Shown piece after piece: positions 1 to 8,181 of a stretch of DNA of 64,000 nucleotides. The translations under genes were made by a program, and so were the position numbers. The notes beneath the pieces are model-generated. The model was not told the origin of the DNA, did no database searches, and saw only the letters and a list, made by a program, of their open reading frames with translations. Within the stretch, counting starts at the first letter, position 1. Each line of letters starts with the position of its first letter. The stretch comes from Cellulomonas fimi (lineage in GTDB: Bacteria; Actinomycetota; Actinomycetes; Actinomycetales; Cellulomonadaceae), in assembly GCF_028583725.1 (NCBI RefSeq), contig NZ_CP110680.1, forward strand, positions 744,001 to 808,000, given 5' to 3'.

Positions 1-768
1 GGCGTCGTCATCCAGGGCCTGACCCGCAACCCGCTCGGCGACCCGGGGCTGCTCGGCGTCAACGCGGGTGCGTCCGCCTCGGTCGTGCTCGGCATCCTCG
101 TGCTCGGCCCCGCGACCGGCCGGTCGGTGTGGACGGCGATGCCCGGGGCCCTGCTCGCGGCCGTCGCCGTCTACCTCATCGGGTCGGGCGGCCGGCGCGC
201 GACCCCCGTCCGGCTGGTCCTCGCGGGTGCAGCCGTCTCCGCGGTGCTCGTCGCGCTCGTCGAGGCCGTGTCGCTCACGCAGCCGCAGGTCTTCGACTCG
301 TACCGCGTGTGGGTCGTCGGGTCGCTCGCCGGACGGCCGCCCGGGCTCGTCGGTCAGGTGCTGCCGTTCGTCGTCGTCGGGCTCGTGCTGTGCGCGCTGC
401 TCGCCCGGCCGCTCAACGCGCTCGCGCTCGGCGACGAGTCCGCGACGTCGCTGGGCCTGCACGCCGGCCGCACGCGGCTGCTCGGCGGTGCCGCCGCGAC
501 GCTGCTGTGCGCCGCGGCCGTCGCGGCGGTCGGTCCCATCGCGTTCGTCGGGCTCGCGGTGCCGCACGTCGTCCGCTCGTTCACCGGGTCGGACCACCGC
601 TGGCTGCTGCCGTACTGCGCGCTGCTCGGCCCCGTGCTGCTGCTGGTGTCCGACGTGGTCGGGCGGGTCGTCGCACGGCCGGGCGAGCTCATGGTCGGTG
701 CCGTCACCGCGTTCGTCGGGGCACCGTTCCTCATCGCCGCCGTGCGCCGCGGCCGGATGGGGCTGTGA
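1..768 (+). CDS. FecCD-family ABC importer permease, 5' truncated by the window
   Basis: This is an inner-membrane permease of the iron-siderophore/heme/B12 importer family. The open frame runs from the first base, so the start lies outside the window. The visible N-terminal part contains the family's Q-G-x-x-R-N-P-L-x-D-P-G-L-L-G motif, which normally sits about 80-100 residues into the protein, so roughly 90 residues are missing. The rest is a series of hydrophobic helices with the conserved G-P-I-A-F-V-G-L motif near residue 180 of the visible part, part of the ATPase-coupling region. The stop codon shares one base with the ATG of the next permease gene, so the two are translationally coupled. 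The exact substrate cannot be read from the sequence; a ferric siderophore is most likely. Confidence 0.9.
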   Translation, partial: GVVIQGLTRNPLGDPGLLGVNAGASASVVLGILVLGPATGRSVWTAMPGALLAAVAVYLIGSGGRRATPVRLVLAGAAVSAVLVALVEAVSLTQPQVFDSYRVWVVGSLAGRPPGLVGQVLPFVVVGLVLCALLARPLNALALGDESATSLGLHAGRTRLLGGAAATLLCAAAVAAVGPIAFVGLAVPHVVRSFTGSDHRWLLPYCALLGPVLLLVSDVVGRVVARPGELMVGAVTAFVGAPFLIAAVRRGRMGL

Positions 769-1820
769 TGCTCCAGGGCCGTCCGCCGCGGGTGCTGCGC
801 CTCGGGTCCGCCGAGCGCGGGCTCTCGCTGCGCTGGCGCGTCCGTCCGGTCGTCGTGGGCGTCGTCGCCCTGGTCGTCGCGGTCGTCGCGGCACTCGTGA
901 CCGTCGGCGCGGGGCGGCTCGGCATCCCGCTCGCCGAGCTGCCGTCCGTGCTCGCGGGGGACGGCTCGCGCATCCAGGAGTGGGCGCTGTTCACCAAGGC
1001 GCTCCCGCGCCTCGCCGTCGCCGCGGCCGCCGGTGCCGCGTTCGCCGTCGCCGGCGCGCTGTTCCAGTCCGTCACGCGCAACCCGCTCGGCAGCCCCGAC
1101 GTCATCGGGCTCGGGACAGGCGCCGCCGCGGGCGCCGTCGCCGCCGGCCTCGTCTGGCCCGGCGTCCTGCCCGTGCCCGTCGGTGCGGTGCTCGGGGCGG
1201 TCGTCGCGGTCGTCGCCGTGTGGCTCGGCACCGGGCGCGGGTTCGCCGCCCCGCACCGCATGGTCGTCACGGGTATCGCCGTCGGCGCGATGGCCCTCGC
1301 GTTCGTCCAGCTCGCACTCGCGCGCGGCAACCGCGAGGACGCGCAGGAGGTCGCGATCTGGATCAACGGGTCGCTGCTCGCGCGCACCTGGACCGACGCG
1401 GCGATCGTCGGCGGCGCGCTGCTCGTGCTCCTGCCGCTCGCACTCGTCCTGAGCCGCCCCCTGCAGGTCGTCGAGATGGGCGACGAGGCCGCGACCGCGG
1501 TCGGCGCGCGCCCGTCGACCGTCCGCACCGCGGCCGTCGTCGTCGGCGTGCTCGCGACCGGCGCGGCCGTGAGCGTCTGCGGGCCCATCGCGTTCGTCGC
1601 GCTCACCGCGCCGCAGATCGCCCGACGGCTCACGCGCTCGACCGGTCCGGGCGTCGCGGCCGCGGCCTGCACCGGGGCGGCGGTGCTGGTCGTCGCGGAC
1701 CTCGTCGCGCAGTACGCCGTGCCGGGGCAGCAGTTCCCCGTCGGTGTCGTCACCGCCGCCCTCGGTGGCGTCTACCTCGCGTTCCTGCTGGTGCGCGAGT
1801 GGAGGAGGAGTGCCGCATGA
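768..1820 (+). CDS. FecCD-family ABC importer permease, second subunit
   Basis: A 350-residue multi-helix permease, full length for the FecCD family. It forms the heterodimeric transmembrane channel with the preceding permease. The first transmembrane segment is at about residues 25-45. The R-N-P-L-G-S-P-D-V-I-G-L-G-T-G motif near residue 110 and the G-P-I-A-F-V-A-L motif near residue 275 are both present. The ATG overlaps the stop of the previous gene by one base, and the stop overlaps the ATPase start by four bases, so the three are one operon. A longer in-frame extension exists upstream but runs inside the preceding gene. Iron-siderophore uptake is the likely role; the binding protein is not in view. 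Confidence 0.92.
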   Translation: MLQGRPPRVLRLGSAERGLSLRWRVRPVVVGVVALVVAVVAALVTVGAGRLGIPLAELPSVLAGDGSRIQEWALFTKALPRLAVAAAAGAAFAVAGALFQSVTRNPLGSPDVIGLGTGAAAGAVAAGLVWPGVLPVPVGAVLGAVVAVVAVWLGTGRGFAAPHRMVVTGIAVGAMALAFVQLALARGNREDAQEVAIWINGSLLARTWTDAAIVGGALLVLLPLALVLSRPLQVVEMGDEAATAVGARPSTVRTAAVVVGVLATGAAVSVCGPIAFVALTAPQIARRLTRSTGPGVAAAACTGAAVLVVADLVAQYAVPGQQFPVGVVTAALGGVYLAFLLVREWRRSAA

Positions 1821-2683
1821 GCCCCGCACCCGCCGCACCGGCGACCCCCGACGACCCGGCCGGCGCGCCCGGCACGCCCGGCACGCTCGCCGCGTCGCCG
1901 CTCGCCGCGCGCGACGTGACGCTCGCGTACGACCAGCTCGTCGTCGCGCGCGACCTGTCCGTCGCGATCCCGCGCGCGTCGTTCACCGTCATCATCGGCC
2001 CCAACGGCTGCGGCAAGTCGACGCTGCTGCGCGCGCTCGCCCGCACGCTCAAGCCCCGCGCGGGCGAGGTCCTGCTGGAGGGGCAGCCCGTCGAGAGGAT
2101 GCGCGGCAAGGACGTCGCCCGCCGGCTCGCGCTGCTCCCGCAGAGCCCCGTCGCGCCCGAGGCGATCACCGTCGGCGACCTCGTAGCGCGCGGCCGGTAC
2201 CCGCACCAGGGCATCCTGCGGCAGTGGTCGCCCGCCGACGCGCGTGCCGTCGCCGCCGCGCTCGACGCCACCGAGGTCGCCGACCTGCGCGACCGGTACG
2301 TCTCCGACCTGTCCGGCGGCCAGCGGCAGCGCGTGTGGCTCGCGATGGCGCTCGCGCAGGAGACCGACCTGCTGCTCCTCGACGAGCCGACGACGTACCT
2401 CGACATCGCCCACCAGGTCGAGGTCATGGACCTGTGCGCGCGACTGCACGAGGAGGGCCGCACGCTCGTCGCCGTCCTGCACGACCTCAACCAGGCGGCC
2501 CGCTACGCGACGCACCTCGTCGCGATGCGCGACGGACGCGTCGTCGCCGAGGGGCCGCCCGCCGAGGTCGTCACCGCCGAGCGGGTGCGCGACGTGTTCG
2601 GGCTCGCGTGCCGGGTCGTGCCGGACCCGGAGACGGGCACGCCGATGGTCGTGCCGCTGCGCGGGGCGACCGCGCGGACCTGA
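1817..2683 (+). CDS. FepC-like ABC importer ATPase
   Basis: A 288-residue cytoplasmic ATPase that powers the two upstream permeases. The Walker A motif is GPNGCGKST (about residue 61), the signature is LSGGQRQR, Walker B is LLLLDEPTTYLD, and the switch histidine is in VLHDLNQA. These are typical of FepC/FhuC siderophore ATPases. A strong GGAGGAG sequence lies just upstream of the ATG inside the end of the permease gene. The N-terminal 30 residues are rich in Ala and Pro and precede the nucleotide-binding domain, so a slightly later start is possible. The gene ends 18 bases from the convergent nuclease gene. Confidence 0.93.
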   Translation: MSPAPAAPATPDDPAGAPGTPGTLAASPLAARDVTLAYDQLVVARDLSVAIPRASFTVIIGPNGCGKSTLLRALARTLKPRAGEVLLEGQPVERMRGKDVARRLALLPQSPVAPEAITVGDLVARGRYPHQGILRQWSPADARAVAAALDATEVADLRDRYVSDLSGGQRQRVWLAMALAQETDLLLLDEPTTYLDIAHQVEVMDLCARLHEEGRTLVAVLHDLNQAARYATHLVAMRDGRVVAEGPPAEVVTAERVRDVFGLACRVVPDPETGTPMVVPLRGATART

Positions 2684-2701
2684 CGGTCCGACGGGCCGGG
2701 G

Positions 2702-3571
2702 TCAGACGACGATGTCCGACGGCTCCGTCAGCGACACCCACGCCTTGTCGCCGAGCGCGCGCGTCGGCGGCAGCACGTCCGCGTCGACCGCCGGCCCGAG
2801 GTCGAGCCCGGTGAGCTCCTCGATCGTCGACACCGGCACCTGGAAGGTGCGGAACGGGCCCAGCGGCGGGGGAGCGTCGACGTCCCGCGCCGCCCGCTGG
2901 GCCTCGTCGAGGTCGAGCCCCGCGAGCAGCGGCGACTGGTCCACGAGGAACCCCGCGGACGCGAGCCGCAGCTTGGGGGCCTTGTCGTCGGGTGCGCCGC
3001 CGACGGGCGCGTCGGGGTCGGGCGTCGCCCACACGGCGACCTTCCAGAAGTGCCGCGGCACGCCGACCCCCCGGTAGACGGGGTCGTCGTCGCGGAGCAC
3101 GGGGCCGGTGAAGACGCTGAGCCGCTGCCGCCACGTCTCGGCGTACCGGAGCACGTGGTCCTCCAGGCCGACCCAGAGCTGCTTGCCCTGGTTGAAGTCG
3201 TCGACCTGCGGTGCGGCGTTCGTGTAGCGGAAGGTGTCGACGTTGGCCCGCTGCGCGACGTCCGGCGGCCCCCAGACGGGGTCGGCGCGGCGCACGAGGT
3301 GGCCGCGGTCGAGCCGGTTGTTGCGGTAGACGTCCGGGCCCGCCTGCCGGTCGGCCGGCACGCGCGGGTCGAGCTCCCACCTGTCGTTGCGCGGCAGGTC
3401 GAGCAGCTGGTCGCCGTCGATGTTGACGGCGGTCGCCGCGGCGAGCTTGTGGTGCTCGTCGAACTGCACGGTGAAGTGCGTGGACGGGAGGTCCTCCGTG
3501 GGCCGCGGCGTGACCGGCAGCGGCAACGGTGGTCCGAGGAAGAACGGGTCGTACCCGGCTGCGTGATCCAT
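2702..3571 (-). CDS. DNA/RNA non-specific endonuclease (NUC family)
   Basis: A 289-residue metal-dependent nuclease of the NucA/Serratia nuclease family. The catalytic DRGH motif is at residues 88-91, with His91 as the general base. It is followed by a region with Asn118 (T-N-A-A-P-Q) and Glu137 (G-L-E-D) that match the usual Mg-binding and structural positions. The chosen ATG has a GGGGG Shine-Dalgarno tract five bases upstream; the frame stays open further up to another ATG without one. There is no signal peptide or transmembrane segment, which is unusual because many relatives are secreted. No immunity gene is recognisable next to it. It is transcribed divergently from the amidohydrolase, sharing a 56-base spacer. 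Confidence 0.88.
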   Translation of the reverse strand: MDHAAGYDPFFLGPPLPLPVTPRPTEDLPSTHFTVQFDEHHKLAAATAVNIDGDQLLDLPRNDRWELDPRVPADRQAGPDVYRNNRLDRGHLVRRADPVWGPPDVAQRANVDTFRYTNAAPQVDDFNQGKQLWVGLEDHVLRYAETWRQRLSVFTGPVLRDDDPVYRGVGVPRHFWKVAVWATPDPDAPVGGAPDDKAPKLRLASAGFLVDQSPLLAGLDLDEAQRAARDVDAPPPLGPFRTFQVPVSTIEELTGLDLGPAVDADVLPPTRALGDKAWVSLTEPSDIVV

Positions 3572-3627
3572 GCCGCCCCCTACGGTGCTCACATGACGAC
3601 GGTAGCGGCGGGGTCGACGCGGGCGAC

Positions 3628-5112
3628 ATGACAATCGGGACAAATCACCCTCTCCTGCTGCGCGGCGCGCGGCGCGTCGGCCACGACGGGCTCGTCGACG
3701 TGCTGCTCCGCGACGGGCGCGTCGCCGGGCTCGGGCCGGACCTCGCGGACGCCGCCGGGCCGCGGACCGAGGTCGTCGAGCTCGACGGCCGGCACGTGCT
3801 GCCGGGGCTCTGGGACGCGCACGTCCACCTCACGCAGTGGGCGCTCGCGCGGCAGCGGCTCGACGTCTCGCGGGCGACGTCCGCCGCCGAGGCGGTCGCG
3901 CTCGTCCGGGCGCGTCTCGACGTGACGCCGCCGGCTCCGGGCGTCCCGCTCGTCGGGTTCGGGTTCCGCGACGGGCTGTGGCCCGACGAGCCCACGTCGG
4001 GCCTGCTCGACGCCGCCGTCGGCGACGTGCCCGTCGTGCTCGTCTCGGGCGACCTGCACTGCGCGTGGCTGTCCACGGCCGGCCTCCGGCTCCTCGGCGT
4101 CGGCGCGCACGACGGCGGCCTGCTGCGCGAGGGCGACTGGTTGCCGCTGCAGGGGGCCGTCGACCACGTGCCCGACGACGTCGCCGACGCCGCCGTGCAC
4201 GACGCGGCGCTCGCCGCCGCCGCGCGCGGGGTCGTCGGGGTCGTGGACCTGGAGATCGCCGACAACCTCGACGTCTGGCGCCGCCGGTCGGCCGCCCGGC
4301 CCGGCGTGCTGCGCGTGCGTGCGGGCGTCTGGGAGGAGTACCTCGACCGCGTCGTGCGCGACGACCTGCACACCGGGGACCGCGTCACGGGGCTCGTCGA
4401 GCAGGGGCCGCTCAAGGTCATCACCGACGGCTCGCTCAACACCCGCACCGCCTACTGCCACGACCCGTACCCCGGCACGTCCGACCGCGGTGTGCTGTCC
4501 GTGCCGCCCGAGCGGCTCGTCCCGCTCATGACGTACGCGCGGTCGCACGGCCTGCGGTGCGCGATCCACGCGATCGGCGACGCCGCCAACGCGCTCGCGC
4601 TCGACGCCTTCGCCGCGTCCGGTGCGGCCGGGTCCGTCGAGCACGCGCAGCTCCTCGACGACGACGACGTGCGACGGTTCGCCGCGCTCGGCGTCGTCGC
4701 GAGCGTGCAGCCCGAGCACGCGATGGACGACCGCGACGTCGCCGACCACCACTGGGCGGGCCGCACGCGCCGGGCGTTCCCGCTCGCGACGCTGCACGCC
4801 GCCGGGGTCGCACTCACGCTCGGGTCCGACGCGCCCGTCGCGCCGCTCGACCCGTGGGTCGCGATCGACGCCGCCGTCTGGCGTGCCCGCGACGGACGGG
4901 AGCCGTGGCACCCCGAGCAGCGGCTGGACCTGCTCACGGCGCTCGCGGCGTCGGTCGACGGGCGGTGGCTCGGCCTGCGGGTCGGCGACCCGGCCGACCT
5001 CGTGGTGCTCGACGACGACCCGCTGGCCCGAGGCGCCGTCGCGGGCACGCTCCGCTCGACACCGGTCGCGGGCACGCTCGTCGCGGGCGCGTGGACGCAC
5101 CGCGCGATGTAG
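3628..5112 (+). CDS. YtcJ-like amidohydrolase
   Basis: A 494-residue metal-dependent hydrolase of the amidohydrolase superfamily, YtcJ type. The HxH metal motif is in D-A-H-V-H-L (His65, His67). Further family motifs are visible: I-T-D-G-S-L-N in the middle, A-I-H-A-I-G-D with a metal-binding His, and L-G-S-D-A-P-V near the C-terminus. The C-terminal beta-strand segment ending in D-L-V-V-L-D-D-D-P completes the composite beta-sandwich. The substrate is unknown; relatives hydrolyse N-acyl amines or formamide-like compounds. The ATG has only a weak ribosome site. The gene starts divergently from the nuclease gene, but a functional link between the two is not evident. Confidence 0.88.
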   Translation: MTIGTNHPLLLRGARRVGHDGLVDVLLRDGRVAGLGPDLADAAGPRTEVVELDGRHVLPGLWDAHVHLTQWALARQRLDVSRATSAAEAVALVRARLDVTPPAPGVPLVGFGFRDGLWPDEPTSGLLDAAVGDVPVVLVSGDLHCAWLSTAGLRLLGVGAHDGGLLREGDWLPLQGAVDHVPDDVADAAVHDAALAAAARGVVGVVDLEIADNLDVWRRRSAARPGVLRVRAGVWEEYLDRVVRDDLHTGDRVTGLVEQGPLKVITDGSLNTRTAYCHDPYPGTSDRGVLSVPPERLVPLMTYARSHGLRCAIHAIGDAANALALDAFAASGAAGSVEHAQLLDDDDVRRFAALGVVASVQPEHAMDDRDVADHHWAGRTRRAFPLATLHAAGVALTLGSDAPVAPLDPWVAIDAAVWRARDGREPWHPEQRLDLLTALAASVDGRWLGLRVGDPADLVVLDDDPLARGAVAGTLRSTPVAGTLVAGAWTHRAM

Positions 5113-5114
5113 TC

Positions 5115-5149
5115 CGACGCCGCCACGGCCCCGCTGACCTGCGGCGTCG
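5115..5149 (+). terminator. Hairpin after the amidohydrolase gene
   Basis: Nine-base perfect stem (CGACGCCGC paired with GCGGCGTCG) with a 17-base loop starting just after the stop codon. There is no T-tract, as is usual in high-GC actinobacteria. Confidence 0.5.
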
Positions 5150-5183
5150 CCCGTCCGAGGGATGGTCGCCATAGGTCGTCACG

Positions 5184-5195
5184 CGATATATATCG
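5184..5195 (+). promoter_or_regulatory. CGATATATATCG palindrome, probable PadR operator and -10 region
   Basis: A perfect 12-base palindrome, conspicuously AT-rich in this genome, sits four bases before the padR-like ATG. PadR regulators often bind AT-rich palindromes over their own promoters. The TATATAT core is also positioned like a -10 element for a transcript starting at or near the ATG, so repression by direct occlusion and a leaderless mRNA are both plausible. Confidence 0.6.
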
Positions 5196-5198
5196 AGC

Positions 5199-5546
5199 AT
5201 GGTGTTCCGGATGACCGAGCAGGCGTACCTCGTCATGCTCGCGCTCGCGGACGAGCCGCGGCACGGGTACGGCGTCGTCCAGGAGGTCCGCGCGCTCTCC
5301 GACGACCGCGTCCGCCTCGGCGCGGGCACGCTCTACGGCGTGCTCGACCGGCTCGTCGAGGCGGGGTACGCCGAGGCGTCGGGCGAGGTCGTGGTCGACG
5401 GACGCGTCCGGCGCTACTACCGGCTGACGCCCGAGGGCCGCGACGTCCTCACCGTCGAGACCGCGCGCCTCGCCGACCTCGCCCGGCGCGCGCAGCGCGT
5501 CCTCGCCGCCCCCGTCCGCCCACGCCCGCTGCTGGGTGGTGCGTGA
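5199..5546 (+). CDS. PadR-family transcriptional regulator
   Basis: A 115-residue DNA-binding regulator with the standard PadR winged-helix layout: Y-L-V-M-L-A-L-A-D-E-P-R-H-G-Y-G near residue 10, L-G-A-G-T-L-Y-G-V-L-D-R-L in the recognition helix, and the wing R-R-Y-Y-R-L-T-P-E-G-R. It is a short PadR (no long C-terminal helical domain). There is no Shine-Dalgarno; the AT-rich palindrome ends four bases upstream, consistent with a leaderless start at this ATG. An alternative ATG lies 12 bases downstream. The stop shares one base with the ATG of the next gene, which is probably its co-transcribed membrane partner. The ligand is unknown. Confidence 0.9.
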   Translation: MVFRMTEQAYLVMLALADEPRHGYGVVQEVRALSDDRVRLGAGTLYGVLDRLVEAGYAEASGEVVVDGRVRRYYRLTPEGRDVLTVETARLADLARRAQRVLAAPVRPRPLLGGA

Positions 5547-6097
5547 TGGCCCTCCCGCCCCCGGACCGCTTCGAGCGCTCCGCCCGACGGTGGCTGCGCG
5601 CCTACCCGCCGCGCTGGCGTCGTGCGCGGGCCGACGAGGCCGTCGCCCTGCTCGCCGACCTGGCGCCCGACGCCCGGCGCGTCGACCTCCGGACGGCCCT
5701 GGGCCTCGTCCGGGGCGGATGGTCGACCCGCCGCCGCACGCGGCCGCCCCTGCGCACCTACCTCGCCTTCCGGTTCCGGGACCGGCTGCCCGGTCCCGAG
5801 CACTCCGGCTGGCTGGAGGACGACGTCACGGGACGCTGGTTCCACGCCCGCGTCGCGCTCGCGCAGATCCTGCTGTTCGGACCGGTCTTCGGGCTGGTCG
5901 CGTCGGGCATGGCGGCGATCGGGTGGGTCTCGTGGGATGCGGTGCTGTTCGGCTTCCCCGTGATGGTGCTCGGGGAGGTCGTGCGCGCGGCGCGGCGGAC
6001 GCTGCGCCACGAGGACCCGCGCCGACCGGCGGCCGCGGGTGACGTCGGCCGCTTCGGCCCGTACCAGCCGCTCGACCCGCCGCAGCGCGACGCGTGA
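5546..6097 (+). CDS. Small membrane protein co-transcribed with PadR
   Basis: A 183-residue protein of no recognised family. The first 90 residues are rich in Arg and Ala and resemble a soluble helical domain (W-L-R-A-Y-P-P-R-W-R near residue 14, a pattern common in proteins encoded after PadR regulators). Two hydrophobic segments at about residues 105-125 and 130-150 are probable transmembrane helices. Start coupling to padR by a one-base overlap suggests joint control by the AT-rich palindrome. In other PadR operons such membrane partners are often of unknown role. I cannot assign a function. Confidence 0.75.
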   Translation: MALPPPDRFERSARRWLRAYPPRWRRARADEAVALLADLAPDARRVDLRTALGLVRGGWSTRRRTRPPLRTYLAFRFRDRLPGPEHSGWLEDDVTGRWFHARVALAQILLFGPVFGLVASGMAAIGWVSWDAVLFGFPVMVLGEVVRAARRTLRHEDPRRPAAAGDVGRFGPYQPLDPPQRDA

Positions 6098-6147
6098 CCG
6101 TCGGCTCCGGCTGGCGGACACGGGGCCGGGGGTGCGCGGCAGGTCGG

Positions 6148-6153
6148 TAGAAT
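6148..6153 (+). promoter_or_regulatory. -10 element (TAGAAT) of the purSQ operon
   Basis: TAGAAT is a good actinobacterial -10 hexamer in an otherwise GC-only stretch, 40 bases before the purS start. AGGGAG ahead of the GTG serves as ribosome site. No clear -35 is visible. Confidence 0.5.
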
Positions 6154-6193
6154 CGCCGCGACCCCCACCGCCGCGAACTCAGGGAGCACCCCC

Positions 6194-6463
6194 GTGGGAC
6201 GAGTCGTCGTCGACGTCATGCCGAAGCCCGAGATCCTCGACCCGCAGGGCAAGGCCGTGGCAGGCGCGCTGCCGCGCCTCGGCTTCGCGCAGTTCTCCTC
6301 GGTCCGCCAGGGCAAGCGGTTCGAGCTCGAGGTCGACGGGCCGGTGACGGACGAGGTCCTCGCCGCGGCCCGCGCGGCCGGTGAGCAGGTCCTGTCGAAC
6401 CCGGTGATCGAGGACGTCGTCGCGGTCTACGAGGACACGGACGCCGAGGTCGCGGCCCGATGA
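6194..6463 (+). CDS. purS: Phosphoribosylformylglycinamidine synthase subunit PurS
   Basis: An 89-residue protein that forms the small dimeric subunit of the three-part FGAM synthase (PurS-PurQ-PurL), bridging glutaminase and synthetase for ammonia transfer in purine synthesis. The family pattern is clear: [17 protein letters not shown] near the N-terminus and V-R-Q-G-K-R-F-E-L in the middle. It starts at GTG with AGGGAG upstream. The stop overlaps the purQ ATG by four bases. Its partner purL is about 43 kb away in the same window rather than adjacent. Confidence 0.95.
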   Translation: MGRVVVDVMPKPEILDPQGKAVAGALPRLGFAQFSSVRQGKRFELEVDGPVTDEVLAAARAAGEQVLSNPVIEDVVAVYEDTDAEVAAR

Positions 6464-7155
6464 GCCGCATCGGCGTCGTCACCTTCCCGGGCACGCTCGA
6501 CGACCGCGACGCGGCGCGCGCGGTCCGGCTGGCCGGCGGCGAGCCCGTCGCGCTGTGGCACGCCGACGCCGACCTGCACGGGGTCGACGCGGTCGTCCTG
6601 CCCGGCGGCTTCTCGTACGGCGACTACCTGCGTGCGGGCGCGATCAGCCGCTTCGCGCCGGTCATGGGCGAGATCGTCGACGCCGCCCACAGGGGCCTGC
6701 CGGTGCTCGGCATCTGCAACGGCTTCCAGGTCCTCACCGAGGCGCACCTGCTGCCGGGCTCGATGATCAAGAACGACCACCTGCACTTCGTGTGCCGGGA
6801 GCAGGTGCTGTCCGTGGACCGCACCGACACCCCGTGGACCCGCGACTACGCGCAGGGCGAGCACATCACGATCCCCCTGAAGAACCAGGACGGGCAGTAC
6901 GTCGCCGACGAGCGCACGCTCGACGAGCTCGAGGGCGAGGGCCGCGTCGTCTTCCGCTACCAGGGCTGGAACCCGAACGGGTCGCGCCGCGGGATCGCGG
7001 GCATCAGCAACGCGGCGGGCAACGTCGTGGGCCTCATGCCGCACCCGGAGCACGCGGTCGAGGCGGGCTTCGGCCCCGACGGCCCCCGGGGTCCGCGCAC
7101 GGGCACGGACGGGCTGCGCTTCTTCACGTCGGTGCTCAAGGCCCTCGTCGGCTGA
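6460..7155 (+). CDS. purQ: Phosphoribosylformylglycinamidine synthase glutaminase subunit PurQ
   Basis: A 231-residue class I glutamine amidotransferase that releases ammonia for FGAM synthesis. The nucleophile is Cys86 in G-I-C-N-G-F-Q, and the catalytic His/Glu pair is in M-P-H-P-E-H-A near residue 203. L-P-G-G-F-S-Y-G-D forms the oxyanion region. Length is normal. The ATG overlaps the purS stop by four bases, and its own stop shares one base with the next ATG, so purS, purQ and the acetyltransferase gene form one transcript. Confidence 0.96.
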   Translation: MSRIGVVTFPGTLDDRDAARAVRLAGGEPVALWHADADLHGVDAVVLPGGFSYGDYLRAGAISRFAPVMGEIVDAAHRGLPVLGICNGFQVLTEAHLLPGSMIKNDHLHFVCREQVLSVDRTDTPWTRDYAQGEHITIPLKNQDGQYVADERTLDELEGEGRVVFRYQGWNPNGSRRGIAGISNAAGNVVGLMPHPEHAVEAGFGPDGPRGPRTGTDGLRFFTSVLKALVG

Positions 7156-8162
7156 TGACGGCGGACGCCCCGGCCGTCACGGTCGACGTCGTCTCCTGGG
7201 ACCACCCGGACGTCGTGCGCCTGCGCGACGCCCAGCAGGCCGAGCTGCGGGACCGGTACGGCGAGGACGACATCGGTCACGAGATGAACGGTGACGACAT
7301 CATCGGCGTCGTGCTGCTGCACGCGGACGGTGAGCCGGTCGCGATCGGTGCGCTGCGCGACGTCGACGCGGTGTACGACGACCTCGAACCGCAGACGGCC
7401 GAGGTCAAGCGCATGTACGTGGTCCCGGAGCACCGGGGTCGCGGCTACTCGCGCCTGATCCTCACGGAGCTCGAGCGGCTCGCGACGGCGCAGGACGTGC
7501 GCTGCCTCGTCCTGGAGACGGGACCGCTGCAGCCCGAGGCGATCGGGCTCTACCTGCGGGCGGGGTTCTTCCCGGTCGAGAACTACGGCGAGTACGTCGG
7601 CGTCGCGGACTCGCGCTGCTTCGCGAAGTACCTGGTCCCCGTCCCCGAGGCGGAGCGCGGGCCGCGGTACGAGGGGCGCGTCACGGTCGAGCGGACGGTG
7701 TGGGACGACCCGCGCGCGCGGGAGCTGCGCCGGGCCATGCACCGGTTCAACGGGTGGCGGTACCCCGAGCTGCAGCCGATGTGGGACGCGGCGGGCGGCT
7801 TCGACGGCGACGACGCGGCGCAAGGCGTCGGCGTGCTGGTCGTGCTGCTCGCGCTCCTCGACGGCGAGCCCGCCGCGCACGTCGCCCTGCGGGGACCGCG
7901 CGACGGCTACCCCGCGGGCTCCGGCGAGGTGAAGAAGCTCTTCGTCGACGACAGCGCGCGTGGCGCCGGCCTCGCGCGCACGCTCATGCGCGCGCTGGAG
8001 GCGGAGGCGCGGGCGGCGGGCATGACGTCGCTGCTCCTGCAGACCGGCGTCCGCCAGCCCGAGGCCGTCCGCCTCTACGTCGACGAGGGCTACCGGCCGG
8101 TCGCGCCGTTCGGTCCCTACGTCGGCGACCTGCTGTCCCTGTGCTTCGCGAAGACGCTCTGA
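7155..8162 (+). CDS. Tandem GNAT acetyltransferase
   Basis: A 335-residue protein made of two GNAT N-acetyltransferase domains in tandem (about residues 5-165 and 175-335). Each has the acetyl-CoA binding loop: V-P-E-H-R-G-R-G-Y-S in the first and D-D-S-A-R-G-A-G-L-A in the second. Each also has the later strand pattern L-E-T-G or L-Q-T-G followed by Q-P-E-A, suggesting internal duplication. The acceptor substrate is unknown. It is translationally coupled to purQ by a one-base overlap, but nothing in the sequence ties it to purine synthesis. Confidence 0.85.
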   Translation: MTADAPAVTVDVVSWDHPDVVRLRDAQQAELRDRYGEDDIGHEMNGDDIIGVVLLHADGEPVAIGALRDVDAVYDDLEPQTAEVKRMYVVPEHRGRGYSRLILTELERLATAQDVRCLVLETGPLQPEAIGLYLRAGFFPVENYGEYVGVADSRCFAKYLVPVPEAERGPRYEGRVTVERTVWDDPRARELRRAMHRFNGWRYPELQPMWDAAGGFDGDDAAQGVGVLVVLLALLDGEPAAHVALRGPRDGYPAGSGEVKKLFVDDSARGAGLARTLMRALEAEARAAGMTSLLLQTGVRQPEAVRLYVDEGYRPVAPFGPYVGDLLSLCFAKTL

Positions 8163-8181
8163 CGGCGTCGCCGGGACCAGC

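Noticed and set aside
129..767. Upstream extension of the second FecCD permease frame
   Set aside because: The extension lies within the first permease gene; the ATG at 768 gives the normal family length and couples to the previous stop.
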